Assembly: GCA_903857165.1 (NCBI GenBank)
Contig: CAIODU010000047.1
Span: 1-45,723 of the forward strand
DNA: 45,723 nt
Direction of reading: 5' to 3'
Origin: an uncultured Methylococcaceae bacterium
GTDB taxonomy: Bacteria > Pseudomonadota > Gammaproteobacteria > Methylococcales > Methylococcaceae
Shown here: one piece after another, positions 25,065 through 33,959 of the stretch
Position numbering within the stretch: the first letter of the stretch is position 1
How the letters are laid out: every line of letters starts with the position of its first letter
Notes under the pieces: generated by a model
Seen by the model: only the letters and a program-made list of their open reading frames with translations
Database searches by the model: none
Told to the model about the DNA's origin: nothing
Made by a program: the position numbers and the translations under genes

Positions 25065-26171
25065 ATGAGCAAAAACTCCAACCAAGGCAAGGCCCTGGCG
25101 GATTTAGATGCGGACGGAATCTTGGCGGCATTGGCCGCCATCGGCCGGGACCCAGCACTGCGCGAGACATTTGTGCAGGCTTGCCTGCAAGTCGAAAAGG
25201 GGCTCAACTACCCTGGCTCTGTGCGCGACAGCATCACCGCACCCATCGTCGATGCCTTGTTTCGCGATGCGGGGCGGGTACGCAAAACACTATCCACCGG
25301 CGAGATTTTCGAGTTTCCTTATCGTTCCAAGATCGCACGGGAATTCGTAATGTCGGAGCCGCGCCAGCCGGATCATGTCTGGGAACCCCAAACCACCAAA
25401 CTGCTACTGCGCTTGGCACAGAACGCCCGGCAGGTGTTGGTGGGTGGTGCCTATTTTGGCGACCATGCAGTGTTATTAGCAAAGAAAATCGCCCATTGGG
25501 GGGGCGTTTGCCATGCTTTTGAACCCAATGCAGAACAGCTTGCCATGTTAGTGCGTAATGCCCGCTTAAATGGGTTGGATAATCTGCGCGCGCACCCGCT
25601 CGGTTTATGGAGCGAGTCGAATTGCAACCTCAAGCTGGTGGGTGAGGATTCCCACGCCCATCCGGAACGGGTCCATCAGGCGGACACCGACACTTTTTCC
25701 ACTATCACCGTGGATGGCTATTTAGCCCAACAGGGCGTGAAGACATTGGATCTTCTCATGCTGGACATCGAAGGCGGGGAGTTCGACGTGCTGAAAGGTT
25801 CAAGTGGTCAGCTTGCCCTGCCTGAAGCAGAAGCACCGGCGGTCGTTTTCGAGGTGCATCGCCACTATGTGGACTGGAGCGAGGGGCTACACCAGACTGA
25901 CATCCTGCGTTTCCTCGCGGGTTTCGATTACACGGTGTTTGCGGTACGCGACTTCAACGCCAACGTCAACATGGCGGGCAAGCCAATCGAACTGATCCCC
26001 GCCGATGCGGTTTACTTGGACGGTCCTCCACACGGCTTCAATATGCTGGCGGTGAAAGGCCCCAAGAAGCTGGAATTGATTGGCGATTACTTGGTTTGCC
26101 CAGGTGTGAGTCCCAAGCTGCTTGTGCATAAGGACCCAAGCCTTCACCATCCCAAGAATGGCCTGGGTTAA
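25065..26171 (+). CDS. FkbM family SAM-dependent methyltransferase
   Basis: 368 residues. The C-terminal two thirds holds the FkbM domain: VLVGGAYFGDHAVLLAKKI (SAM motif I), HAFEPNAEQLAMLVRNARLNGLDN, the TITVDGYLAQQGVKTLDLLMLDIEGGEFDVLKG core, and VVFEVHRHYVDW. An additional N-terminal part of about 100 residues has no clear match. FkbM proteins methylate hydroxyls on sugars or polyketides. It overlaps the next gene by one base (TAATG). Confidence 0.85.
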   Translation: MSKNSNQGKALADLDADGILAALAAIGRDPALRETFVQACLQVEKGLNYPGSVRDSITAPIVDALFRDAGRVRKTLSTGEIFEFPYRSKIAREFVMSEPRQPDHVWEPQTTKLLLRLAQNARQVLVGGAYFGDHAVLLAKKIAHWGGVCHAFEPNAEQLAMLVRNARLNGLDNLRAHPLGLWSESNCNLKLVGEDSHAHPERVHQADTDTFSTITVDGYLAQQGVKTLDLLMLDIEGGEFDVLKGSSGQLALPEAEAPAVVFEVHRHYVDWSEGLHQTDILRFLAGFDYTVFAVRDFNANVNMAGKPIELIPADAVYLDGPPHGFNMLAVKGPKKLELIGDYLVCPGVSPKLLVHKDPSLHHPKNGLG

Positions 26172-26986
26172 TGCGGTTCACTATAGTCGGTGCCAGTGGA
26201 TTCATTGGCAGCGCACTCGCCACGAGCTTATGCGCCATGGGACAAACGGTATTGACCCCAGTGCGCGGCGCGGCTGAACTGTTTACGACACCCCTCGGCC
26301 ATGTGATCTACGCCGCCGGCGTGACCGCCGACTTCCGCACGCGCCCCTTCGACACGCTACGTGCCAATACCAGCCTAGCGGCAGATCTATTGGAACGGGC
26401 TGAGTTTGAATCCTTTCTCTATTTGTCCTCGGCCCGATTCTACCGGCATGCCGAGCACACCGGCGAGGAAGCTGCAATTTTCTTGAAACCCGGAGACAAG
26501 GAAGACCTCTACGATCTGACCAAGCTTACCGGCGAGGCCCTCTGTCATTCTAGCGATGGGAATTCGGTTCGTGTTGTGCGTCTCACCAATGTGGTGGGAC
26601 CGGATTTTGGCTCGAAAAACTTCCTGTTTGACCTGATCCGCAGTGCATGTGACACCGGACGGGTCGATTTGCGTAGCGCATTGGAGTCATCCAAAGATTA
26701 TATCTTGCTTCAAGATGTGTTGGGCATCCTACCGCGAATCGCCACTGCCGGTCGCCGTTCTTGCTACAATCTCGGTGCCGGACGCAATTTGACCCATGCA
26801 GAGTTACTTGAACCGATACTTGCAATCACCGGTGCCAAATTGACCGTAAGTGAAAGTGCCACACGGAGTGTCGCGCCAGCGATCAATATTGCCCGGCTAC
26901 AAAAGGAATTTGATTTCCAACCCAGTCCAGTGCTGCCAGAAATCCCACAACTTGTTCATAAATATTTGACGATAAAGCATGATTAA
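26171..26986 (+). CDS. NAD(P)-dependent sugar epimerase/reductase (extended SDR)
   Basis: 271 residues, short for an extended SDR but complete. IVGASGFIGSALA is the GxxGxxG cofactor loop, LYLSSARFY carries the catalytic Ser strand, and YDLTK is the YxxxK pair. VVRLTNVVGPDF and CYNLGAGRNLTHAEL are typical of sugar-nucleotide 4-ketoreductases. It probably reduces the 4-keto group after epimerisation and C-methylation. Its end overlaps the next gene by 8 bp. Confidence 0.85.
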   Translation: MRFTIVGASGFIGSALATSLCAMGQTVLTPVRGAAELFTTPLGHVIYAAGVTADFRTRPFDTLRANTSLAADLLERAEFESFLYLSSARFYRHAEHTGEEAAIFLKPGDKEDLYDLTKLTGEALCHSSDGNSVRVVRLTNVVGPDFGSKNFLFDLIRSACDTGRVDLRSALESSKDYILLQDVLGILPRIATAGRRSCYNLGAGRNLTHAELLEPILAITGAKLTVSESATRSVAPAINIARLQKEFDFQPSPVLPEIPQLVHKYLTIKHD

Positions 26987-27743
26987 AATTGATCTGGAAC
27001 GGAACTTGGTGGACATCGACACTCCCGACGGTGTCGCCAGTTATCCGATCGGCTCACCAGAGGCCTTCAAATGGATATCGCAGGCTTGGCTCCGTAGCGG
27101 TTGGGATACAAAATACGTCTACAGTTTCACTTGGATGGGGCGACCCGTCATCCAGTTACCCGAAGATATGCTACGCATCCAAGAACTCGTCTATCGACTT
27201 AAGCCAGATATTCTGATTGAAACCGGTATCGCGCACGGCGGTGGCCTGGTTTTCCATGCCAGTCTTTTTAAAGCAATGGGAAAGGGCCGAGTCATTGGAG
27301 TGGACATTGATATCCGTCCGCATAACCGGCAAGCCATTGAAGCCCATGAACTAGCCGACCACATCACCATGATCGAAGGTTCGTCCATCGACGCTGCTAT
27401 CGTCGCCAAAGTCCGCCAGCATATACAGCCAAGCGAACGGGGATTAGTGATATTGGATTCCTGCCATAGCAGAGCGCATGTACTGGCCGAATTGCGTGCC
27501 TACGCCGAATTCGTGGCGGTTGATTCTTACATGGTGGCTTGTGACGGGATTATGCAAGAGATCGTGGGGGCACCCAGAACCCGTCCCGAGTGGGTTACAG
27601 ACAATCCGCAATCTGCCGTCAAGGATTTTCTGGCTGAGCGGGATGACTTCGCACTCGATGAACCGGTGTTCCCCTTTAACGAGGGGCAAATCACTGAACG
27701 CGTCACCTATTGGCCCGGTGCGTTTTTGAAGCGCGTCAAATGA
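26979..27743 (+). CDS. CmcI-like methyltransferase (cephalosporin hydroxylase family)
   Basis: 254 residues of the CmcI / rhamnosyl O-methyltransferase family (PF04989). DILIETGIAHGGGLVFHASLF is the SAM-binding loop, GVDIDIRPHNRQAIEAH the acidic strand, and VILDSCHSRAHVLAELRAYAEFV with VACDGIMQE carries metal and substrate residues. Despite the family name, members in glycan clusters are sugar O-methyltransferases. It shares a tight operon with the C-methyltransferase and SDR. Confidence 0.85.
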   Translation: MIKIDLERNLVDIDTPDGVASYPIGSPEAFKWISQAWLRSGWDTKYVYSFTWMGRPVIQLPEDMLRIQELVYRLKPDILIETGIAHGGGLVFHASLFKAMGKGRVIGVDIDIRPHNRQAIEAHELADHITMIEGSSIDAAIVAKVRQHIQPSERGLVILDSCHSRAHVLAELRAYAEFVAVDSYMVACDGIMQEIVGAPRTRPEWVTDNPQSAVKDFLAERDDFALDEPVFPFNEGQITERVTYWPGAFLKRVK

Positions 27744-27817
27744 CACTAGGGGTTGGGAATCGCCGACTGACCTGCCGGAAATAAACTATAGATTTTTTAC
27801 TGTGCCTAGGAAATACG

Positions 27818-28597
27818 ATGATAAAACAAGCAATTCGAAAATTAATCGAAACCTCTGGATATACTATCCAAAAAAAGACAACAGCGGAAGTCACTTATAA
27901 CCAAGACGGTTTGATTTGCACTCATAATCACGATTTCATGAATGATCCCTCATTCTGCAAAGCGTATGAAAGAGGGTGTCGCGCCGCTTCGGATTATCAG
28001 TGGCATTGGCGTGTTCACATCGGGTTATGGGCCGCCTACACGGCAAGCAAACTCGCCGGAGACTTTGTCGAGTGCGGGGTAAACTATGGCTTTCTGAGTT
28101 CGGCTATCATGGAATTTCTTAGCTGGGATTCCACAGGGAAACTCTTTTATTTACTTGACACATTCCAAGGTTTGGACCCGCGTCACGTTTCGAATGACGA
28201 GTCCCCATTGCGTATGGAACGAAACGAAAAATGGGTTAAAAACGGGTACTATGTCAGCGGTGTCGAGTCTGTTGAAATCAATTTTTCCCAATGGGCGAAT
28301 GTTCGGATTATTCAAGGGAGCGTCCCTGAAACGCTCGGCCAAGTGGAGACGCAGGGCATTGCCTATCTTCACCTAGACATGAACTGTTCCCCACCCGAAG
28401 TCGCCGCGCTGAATTATTTCTGGGATAGTTTGGTTCCTGGGGCCATCGTGCTTCTCGATGACTACGGATTTCTGGAGCATATAGCGCAGAAACATGCCAT
28501 GGATGCCCTTGCCAAAGAAAAAAATGTGATGATCGCATCTCTTCCAACAGGGCAGGGACTGCTCATAAAACCGCCAATGATTGTTTCAATCATCTAA
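27818..28597 (+). CDS. TylF/MycF-like O-methyltransferase
   Basis: 259 residues of the macrocin O-methyltransferase family (PF05711). AGDFVECGVNYGFLSSAIMEFL binds SAM, FYLLDTFQGLDP, then YLHLDMNCSPPEVAALNYFW and VLLDDYG hold the metal-binding acids. These Mg-dependent enzymes O-methylate deoxysugar hydroxyls. CTAGGAAATACG ATG provides the ribosome site after a 74-bp gap. Together with the FkbM and CmcI-like genes it gives this locus three distinct O-methyltransferase types. Confidence 0.85.
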   Translation: MIKQAIRKLIETSGYTIQKKTTAEVTYNQDGLICTHNHDFMNDPSFCKAYERGCRAASDYQWHWRVHIGLWAAYTASKLAGDFVECGVNYGFLSSAIMEFLSWDSTGKLFYLLDTFQGLDPRHVSNDESPLRMERNEKWVKNGYYVSGVESVEINFSQWANVRIIQGSVPETLGQVETQGIAYLHLDMNCSPPEVAALNYFWDSLVPGAIVLLDDYGFLEHIAQKHAMDALAKEKNVMIASLPTGQGLLIKPPMIVSII

Positions 28598-28616
28598 TTA
28601 ACCCTAAAGGCAATTA

Positions 28617-28664
28617 ATGAAAATCCCCACCCTGGGCAAACTCGACGCCGAAGCATGTCCCTAA
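28617..28664 (+). CDS. Possible 15-codon leader peptide overlapping wzx
   Basis: ATG at 28617 preceded by CTAAAGGCAATTA opens MKIPTLGKLDAEACP and stops at 28662-28664, 7 bp inside the wzx frame, which starts at 28655. The wzx ATG has no ribosome site of its own, so the short frame may hand ribosomes to it. It could equally be the remnant head of a lost gene. Confidence 0.35.
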   Translation: MKIPTLGKLDAEACP

Positions 28665-30145
28665 AGAAGAATGTCATCGCCAATTGCCTAGGGCAGGGAT
28701 GGCGGGCTTTGATGGGACTGGCTTTTATACCGTTGTATATCCAATACCTCGGAATCGAGGCTTATGGATTGATCGGTATTTTCACCATTCTCCAAGCTTG
28801 GCTAGGCTTGCTCGATCTAGGCATGCGGCCGGCTCTAACGAGGGAGATGGCACGGTTTGCCGGCGGGGCGCACGATGCCCAGTCGATTCGCGACCTGTTG
28901 CGCAGTGTTGAAGTTATTGTATTCGCCATCGCAGGAGCGCTTGCGCTTGGCATTTTGGCCGCCTCCGGCTGGCTGGCTTCCAACTGGTTGGGGGTTAAAA
29001 ATCTACCCGTCGAGACAGTCGCACAGGCGTTTGCAATAATGGGTTTGGTCACCGCCTTACAGTTTATTGAAAATATTTATGTCAGCAGCATCGTTGGCTT
29101 GCAGCGGCAGGTGCGACAAAATGTAGTCACTGGCCTGATGGCAACGGCTCAGGGTTTGGGTGCGATTGCTGTGCTGGCTTGGGTTTCCCCCACCATCAAG
29201 GCATTTTTCATCTGGCAGGGCATCATTTCATTGGTCACCGTCGCTTTATTGGCTAACTTAGTTTACCGGGTACTTCCCTCCGCCCCACGGCCAGCCCGAT
29301 TCTCCAAGGCAAATCTAATCGGCATCCGGCGATTCGCGGCGGGTACGACGGCGATTACCATCCTGACGTTGCTGTTAACCCAAACGGACAAGATACTGTT
29401 GTCGCGACTCCTCCCTTTGGAATCCTTTGCGCATTACACACTGGCGAGTGTGGTCTCCGGAGGTTTGTTCGTGCTGGCGAGCCCAATATCCGCCGCCTAT
29501 TATCCGCGGTTTACCGAACTGGTGACCCATGGTGACGAACTTGCGTTGCGGGCGGCCTACCACCAGAGCGCACAGTTTATGACTGTTCTAATGGGCTCGG
29601 CGGCCGTCGTGTTAATGGTATTTGGCGACCGTGTATTGCTTTTGTGGACGGCGGATCCGGTGCTAACCCGCCAGACGGCACCGCTGATGACAGTGCTGGC
29701 ACTGGGGAACCTGTTTAACGGGCTAACATGGATACCCTATCAAATGCAAATCGCCCATGGCTGGACCGCGTTGACAATTCAGGTCCACAGTGTCGCCGTC
29801 GCTGTGCTTGTACCCGCCATTCTATGGGTGACACCGACCTATGGAGGACTTGGAACTGCATGGGTATGGGTGATACTGAATGTGGGTTATCTGGTGTTCG
29901 CCATTTATTTTATGCATCGGCGTTTGCTGCCCACCGAAAAATGGTGCTGGTATCGACAAGATACTTTCGTCCCCCTTGTTGTCGCGGTTGTCGCAGCGGA
30001 AGTTTGCCGCTGGGCCATGCCTGATAACTTAGGGCGGATCGGTGAATTGAGCATATTGATAGCCAGTTCTAGCTGTGTTCTGATTACAGCGGCTTTTGCG
30101 GCCCCATTGGTGCGTCATCAACTCGCCCAGTATGTGCCTAGATAG
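28655..30145 (+). CDS. Wzx-type polysaccharide flippase
   Basis: 496 residues, rich in membrane spans (about 12-14), of the MOP superfamily of polysaccharide exporters. The start VIANCLGQGWRALMGLAFIP and YLGIEAYGLIGIF are typical N-terminal blocks of Wzx proteins. TAITILTLLLTQTDKILLSRLL near 230-250 is the conserved second-half opening. It would flip undecaprenyl-linked glycan units across the inner membrane. No Wzy polymerase or chain-length regulator is in the window. A 186-bp MITE follows 8 bp after the stop codon. Confidence 0.9.
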   Translation: MSLKKNVIANCLGQGWRALMGLAFIPLYIQYLGIEAYGLIGIFTILQAWLGLLDLGMRPALTREMARFAGGAHDAQSIRDLLRSVEVIVFAIAGALALGILAASGWLASNWLGVKNLPVETVAQAFAIMGLVTALQFIENIYVSSIVGLQRQVRQNVVTGLMATAQGLGAIAVLAWVSPTIKAFFIWQGIISLVTVALLANLVYRVLPSAPRPARFSKANLIGIRRFAAGTTAITILTLLLTQTDKILLSRLLPLESFAHYTLASVVSGGLFVLASPISAAYYPRFTELVTHGDELALRAAYHQSAQFMTVLMGSAAVVLMVFGDRVLLLWTADPVLTRQTAPLMTVLALGNLFNGLTWIPYQMQIAHGWTALTIQVHSVAVAVLVPAILWVTPTYGGLGTAWVWVILNVGYLVFAIYFMHRRLLPTEKWCWYRQDTFVPLVVAVVAAEVCRWAMPDNLGRIGELSILIASSSCVLITAAFAAPLVRHQLAQYVPR

Positions 30146-30153
30146 AAAATTAC

Positions 30154-30339
30154 GGCTACCAACTTAAGGCGGGGTACGATCAAAGCTTACCCGTTCGCCC
30201 TGAGCTTGTCGAAAGCCTGTCCTGAGCCTGCCGAAGGGGGTGAGCGGGTAAGCCGTTCATGGTTCGACAAGGCTCTCCTGAGCGTAGTCGAAGGGCTCAC
30301 CACGAACGGCTTAACCTGTCCCGCCTTAAGCTGGTAGCC
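30154..30339. mobile_element. MITE with 8-bp target duplication, copy 1
   Basis: Bounded by GGCTACCAACTTAAGGCGGG and its inverted partner CCCGCCTTAAGCTGGTAGCC. AAAATTAC occurs immediately before (30146-30153) and after (30340-30347), a perfect 8-bp target duplication. The inside is made of inverted TTCGACAAGGCTCTCCTGAGC-type arms and has no reading frame for a transposase. A shorter relative lies inverted at 35992. Confidence 0.85.
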
Positions 30340-30373
30340 AAAATTACTTATTGAAAGGACAAAATAGAAACCC

Positions 30374-31267
30374 ATGACACAACGTAATGAAAAAGTAATA
30401 ACCCCGAAAGTTAGCATCGGCATGCCTGTTTACAATGGCGAGAAGTTTATCCGGGAAGCACTTGATTCACTGCTTGCCCAGACCTTTACCGATTTTGAGA
30501 TTATTATTTCGGATAATGCATCAACTGATGACACACCAATAATTTGTAGTGAATATGCCGAGAGAGACTCTCGTATTCGTTATGTCAGGCAAGCTGAAAA
30601 TATTGGGATAATGAAGAATTTTCAGTTTGTTTTAGATGAAGCGATTGGCGAATATTTTATGTGGGCTGCCCATGATGATTTATGGGGCGAAAAATTTATT
30701 GAAGAAAATTTAATTTTTTTAAATGAACATGATGACTATATCACCTCTATAAGCGCAACAATTGATTATAAAGGATTAACTTCAAAAGAAGTTGGTGTAC
30801 TAATTATTGATGATGATACTAGCGAGGGGCGAGTTAATAGAATTTACAAGAATCAGTATGGAAATGCAAAGTTTTATTCATTATTTAAAAGAAATTTAAT
30901 AGCAGATGTTAATGTTTCAAATTTCAGCTATATAGCCGGTGATTGGTCGATTATGTTAATTTATGCCAAGAGAGGTAAATTTAATGCATTAAACGGAGAT
31001 ATAGGGTTTATAAAACGAGCAGGAATTGGTTCTAGTCTAGTAAGATATTTTGATAAATTTCGGACAAATAATATAGAATATTTTTTTCCATTTTATTATT
31101 ATTCTATTTTTGTAATAAAAGAAACAAAATCTTTTAAAAAAAGAACTAATATTATTTTATATCTGCTTTTGCTTAATTTATACATAGCAACTGTTTATTG
31201 CCTGGCACATTTTAAATGGCCCTACCGCATTGCGTTTTTTAGAAGGAAATTCGGCTACCCCGGATGA
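30374..31267 (+). CDS. Family 2 glycosyltransferase
   Basis: 297 residues. KVSIGMPVYNGEKFIREALDSLLAQ, then ISDNASTDDT is the GT-A fold nucleotide-binding start, and WAAHDDLW carries the DXD-like metal site. The C-terminal quarter has a hydrophobic, Tyr/Phe-rich stretch and a basic tail, suggesting membrane attachment. It transfers a sugar from a nucleotide donor onto glycan. Bases 30700-31190 are far more AT-rich than anything around them, with long A/T runs and rare codons, so this gene was probably acquired separately. GAAAGGACAAAATAGAAACCC precedes the ATG. Confidence 0.9.
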   Translation: MTQRNEKVITPKVSIGMPVYNGEKFIREALDSLLAQTFTDFEIIISDNASTDDTPIICSEYAERDSRIRYVRQAENIGIMKNFQFVLDEAIGEYFMWAAHDDLWGEKFIEENLIFLNEHDDYITSISATIDYKGLTSKEVGVLIIDDDTSEGRVNRIYKNQYGNAKFYSLFKRNLIADVNVSNFSYIAGDWSIMLIYAKRGKFNALNGDIGFIKRAGIGSSLVRYFDKFRTNNIEYFFPFYYYSIFVIKETKSFKKRTNIILYLLLLNLYIATVYCLAHFKWPYRIAFFRRKFGYPG

Positions 31268-31303
31268 TGTATGTAAGAATACGACATTAACTTGAATTTT
31301 AAA

Positions 31304-31852
31304 ATGGATAACCCTGGCTTTTATCTCCATGTCAGCATCCCTGACCAACGGCTATTGTTGATTGAGAATGGAGTGGTCGTGAAAAGCTACCTGATCTCGA
31401 CCGCCAAAAACGGGGCTGGGGAGATAAGGGGTTCCGGTTGCACACCCAGGGGTTGGCATGTGGTCCGTGCCAAAATTGGCAGGGATGCGCCAAGCAATTC
31501 CGTGTTCGTGGGGAGGCGGCCCACGGGCGAGACATACGATGCCGAACTGGAAGGGAGATTTCCTGATCGTGACTGGATTCTCACCCGCATACTTTGGCTA
31601 GGCGGGCTTGAGCCGGGCATCAACCGCTACCATGAAGTCGATACTGCGTGGCGTTATATTTATATCCACGGTAGCCCGGACCACGGGGTGTCCGGCCAGC
31701 CTGAATCCCATGGTTGCATCCGCATGACCAGCCCCGATGTCATCGACCTGTTCGGCAGGGTTGAGGCTGGAACTTTGGTTTTGATCGTCGATGAAGATAA
31801 TATTTCCCCTCGCCTAAGTAACCCATGTCTCTGCAAATCTGTCAACAAGTAA
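31304..31852 (+). CDS. L,D-transpeptidase (YkuD domain)
   Basis: 182 residues from the ATG at 31304; a TTG at 31292 would add four residues. LHVSIPDQRLLLIENGVVVKSYLIST is the YkuD N-terminal strand pair, and the active site is IYIHGSP...SHGCIRMTSPDVIDLF with His and the nucleophilic Cys of HGCIRM. These enzymes make 3-3 cross-links in peptidoglycan or attach lipoproteins to it. No signal peptide is evident, unusual for a periplasmic enzyme but common in this short YkuD subgroup. The next gene starts 9 bp later. Confidence 0.88.
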   Translation: MDNPGFYLHVSIPDQRLLLIENGVVVKSYLISTAKNGAGEIRGSGCTPRGWHVVRAKIGRDAPSNSVFVGRRPTGETYDAELEGRFPDRDWILTRILWLGGLEPGINRYHEVDTAWRYIYIHGSPDHGVSGQPESHGCIRMTSPDVIDLFGRVEAGTLVLIVDEDNISPRLSNPCLCKSVNK

Positions 31853-31860
31853 GGAAATCC

Positions 31861-32316
31861 ATGAAGAAACTCTTAGCTTTCACCGCACTTAACCTAGTCA
31901 TCGTGGCCAATCCCGGCCTTGCTGCTGAGGACATCAGGCCGGGGCAATGGAAAATCTCTCTGGAATCGGGGGTGTCGGCATCGCCGGATTGGAAGCCACA
32001 GCCCTTTGAAACGAGTCAATGCCTGACCGAATCCGACGCGCAAAACCCTGACCGGCTGCTGCTAAGCCTGGGTTCATCCGGGGCTACTGGATGTGACTTC
32101 CTGAACCGGCAGTATTCTGGCAACACACTTACGTTTGATGTCAGTTGTGCCGGGACCCTAGGCATCAAGGGACACGGCCAAGTCACCTATACGGCCACTA
32201 CGGTTGACGGGGTCCTCAACGTCACCCTGGGAGGCGAGGAAAAAGTCGATATGCAAAACAAGATTCATGCGAACTATCTGGGCGATTGCCCGGCCTCAGG
32301 GGGTGCCTTGCCATAA
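31861..32316 (+). CDS. DUF3617 family periplasmic protein
   Basis: 151 residues from the ATG at 31861, preceded by AAGGAAATCC. A clear signal peptide (MKKLLAFTALNLVIVANPGLAAED) is likely cleaved after AEA-like LAA. The mature part opens with RPGQWKISLESG, the DUF3617 hallmark, and has cysteines at QCLTE, GCDF, SCAG and DCPA that may form disulfides. Function is unknown. It probably shares a transcript with the L,D-transpeptidase. Confidence 0.8.
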   Translation: MKKLLAFTALNLVIVANPGLAAEDIRPGQWKISLESGVSASPDWKPQPFETSQCLTESDAQNPDRLLLSLGSSGATGCDFLNRQYSGNTLTFDVSCAGTLGIKGHGQVTYTATTVDGVLNVTLGGEEKVDMQNKIHANYLGDCPASGGALP

Positions 32317-32321
32317 ACCTT

Positions 32322-32350
32322 ATGACTCGGCATCATTTATAGGGTATACT
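32322..32350 (+). promoter_or_regulatory. Candidate sigma-70 promoter of rhlE
   Basis: ATGACT (32322-32327) and TATACT (32345-32350) are separated by 17 bp. Transcription would start near 32357 and give a leader of about 150 nt, GC-rich and with several inverted arms (for example GGAACGGCCCGGAATTCTTTCC). Long structured leaders are common on cold-induced helicase genes. Confidence 0.4.
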
Positions 32351-32505
32351 CTTGAGGTGATATTACGCCCGCCCGCCTATCGGCGCTTTCCCCCCCGCAG
32401 CAAGCTTCCTCCCTACTGGCGCTACGCTGCTTTGCCCCTACCGTCTGGAACGGCCCGGAATTCTTTCCGGCAGACGCGCCCCTTTACTTATCGACTAGGT
32501 GATTA

Positions 32506-33807
32506 ATGTCCTTTTCCCAACTCGGCCTTAGCGCCGAACTGTTGCGCGCCGTATCCGAAGAGGGTTACGAACGACCCACTCCAGTGCAAAAGCAGGCCAT
32601 CCCCGCCGTTCTGAACGGGAAAGATTTGCTGGCAGGCGCCCAAACCGGCACCGGCAAAACCGCCGCCTTTACGCTCCCTCTGTTGCAACTGCTTAACGAG
32701 ACACCCAATGCGCCAGCGACAAGGCGCATGGTGCGTGCGCTGGTGTTGACGCCCACCCGCGAGTTGGCGGCCCAGATCCATGAGAGCGTGGTGACTTATG
32801 GTCGATACCTGCCCCTGCGTGCAACAGTGGTGTTCGGCGGGGTGGGCATAACCCCTCAAATCGACCGTCTGCGCAAAGGCGTTGACATCCTCGTGGCGAC
32901 ACCGGGCCGGCTGCTGGATCTTGTCGGGCAGCGGGTATTGGATCTTTCCCGCGTGGAAATCCTCGTATTGGACGAGGCCGACCGCATGCTGGACATGGGC
33001 TTCATCCATGATGTGCGCAAAATCATCAACCTGCTGCCCCGCAAACGGCAAAATCTGCTGTTCTCGGCGACCTTCTCGGATGAGATTCGCACCCTTTCGG
33101 GCCAGATTCTCCATGCGCCACTTGAAATCGAGGTTGCCCGCCGGAACGCACCTACGGAACTCGTCAGCCATACGGTCTATGCGGTCGAAAAGGATCGGAA
33201 ACACGAACTGCTTGCTTACTTGGTGGGCAGTGGGCGGTGGAAACAGGTATTGGTCTTCGTGCGTACCAAACACGGCGCAGATCGGCTGGCACGACAATTG
33301 GAGCGGGACGGCATCGACACGGGTGTGCTGCATGGCAATAAAAGCCAAGGGGCGCGAACCCAAGCCTTGGCGGGGTTCAAGAACGGCAAAGTGACGGTTC
33401 TGGTTGCCACCGACATCGCGGCCCGCGGCCTGGACATTGATCAATTGCCTCATGTGGTCAATTATGAATTGCCCAATGTGCCGGAAGATTATGTCCATCG
33501 TATCGGCCGCACTGGCCGCGCCGGGTCAAGTGGCGAGGCGTTGTCACTGGTTTGCCAGGAGGAGATAAAATTGCTGGCCGCAATCGAACGTGTCTTGAAC
33601 AAGGATATTCCCCGTGTGACCGCACCCGGCTTCGAGCCTTCATTCTCCCTTGATACGCGCAACCCCAATTTGCCCCGATCCGCCTTAAAAGGCAGTTCCC
33701 GGGGGGCCAATGAAGGGGCATCACGCCGCAACTCGCAGACGCCACCGGGCCGCTGGAACAGTGGCACTCCCAAAGCCAAACAAGCCGACCCGGGGCGTAG
33801 GCGCTAG
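32506..33807 (+). CDS. rhlE: DEAD-box ATP-dependent RNA helicase RhlE
   Basis: 433 residues. The Q motif runs from Phe3 to Gln28, Walker A AQTGTGKT is at 45-52, PTREL and ATPGR follow, DEAD is at 156-159, SAT near 187, and the second domain has ARGLDI and [10 protein letters not shown]. The C-terminal tail is short, basic and rich in Ser/Gly/Arg/Pro, like RhlE. RhlE remodels ribosome assembly intermediates and works in RNA decay. AGGTGAT sits just before the start. The protein's start [16 protein letters not shown] is the usual one. Confidence 0.93.
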   Translation: MSFSQLGLSAELLRAVSEEGYERPTPVQKQAIPAVLNGKDLLAGAQTGTGKTAAFTLPLLQLLNETPNAPATRRMVRALVLTPTRELAAQIHESVVTYGRYLPLRATVVFGGVGITPQIDRLRKGVDILVATPGRLLDLVGQRVLDLSRVEILVLDEADRMLDMGFIHDVRKIINLLPRKRQNLLFSATFSDEIRTLSGQILHAPLEIEVARRNAPTELVSHTVYAVEKDRKHELLAYLVGSGRWKQVLVFVRTKHGADRLARQLERDGIDTGVLHGNKSQGARTQALAGFKNGKVTVLVATDIAARGLDIDQLPHVVNYELPNVPEDYVHRIGRTGRAGSSGEALSLVCQEEIKLLAAIERVLNKDIPRVTAPGFEPSFSLDTRNPNLPRSALKGSSRGANEGASRRNSQTPPGRWNSGTPKAKQADPGRRR

Positions 33808-33870
33808 ACTTCCCTGACAGAGGCGCGTCCTGGAAAAGCGGCTTAGGCGATTTCCGCTAAACAAACTCCC

Positions 33871-33925
33871 TGAGGTGGAAGCGGCACCCTGCCGCCTTAA
33901 GCGGCTGGAAGCCGCTTCCACCTCA
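33871..33925. repeat. Long palindrome after rhlE
   Basis: TGAGGTGGAAGCGGC and its exact complement GCCGCTTCCACCTCA enclose a 25-base centre. It lies between convergent rhlE and the lipoprotein gene. No T-tract follows, so a REP-type repeat is more likely than a true terminator. Confidence 0.65.
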
Positions 33926-33959
33926 TGTCAAATGGGCACGGCCACTGTCGGAATTGGCC

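Noticed and set aside
23805-28597. Macrolide or aminocoumarin antibiotic cluster
   Set aside because: NovU-, TylF- and CmcI-like enzymes suggest it, but there is no polyketide or peptide synthetase, and Wzx plus GT2 point to surface glycan.
32503-33498. 331-codon open frame antisense to rhlE
   Set aside because: It mirrors the rhlE frame, has no ribosome site and shows no recognisable domain; rhlE on the plus strand carries every helicase motif.
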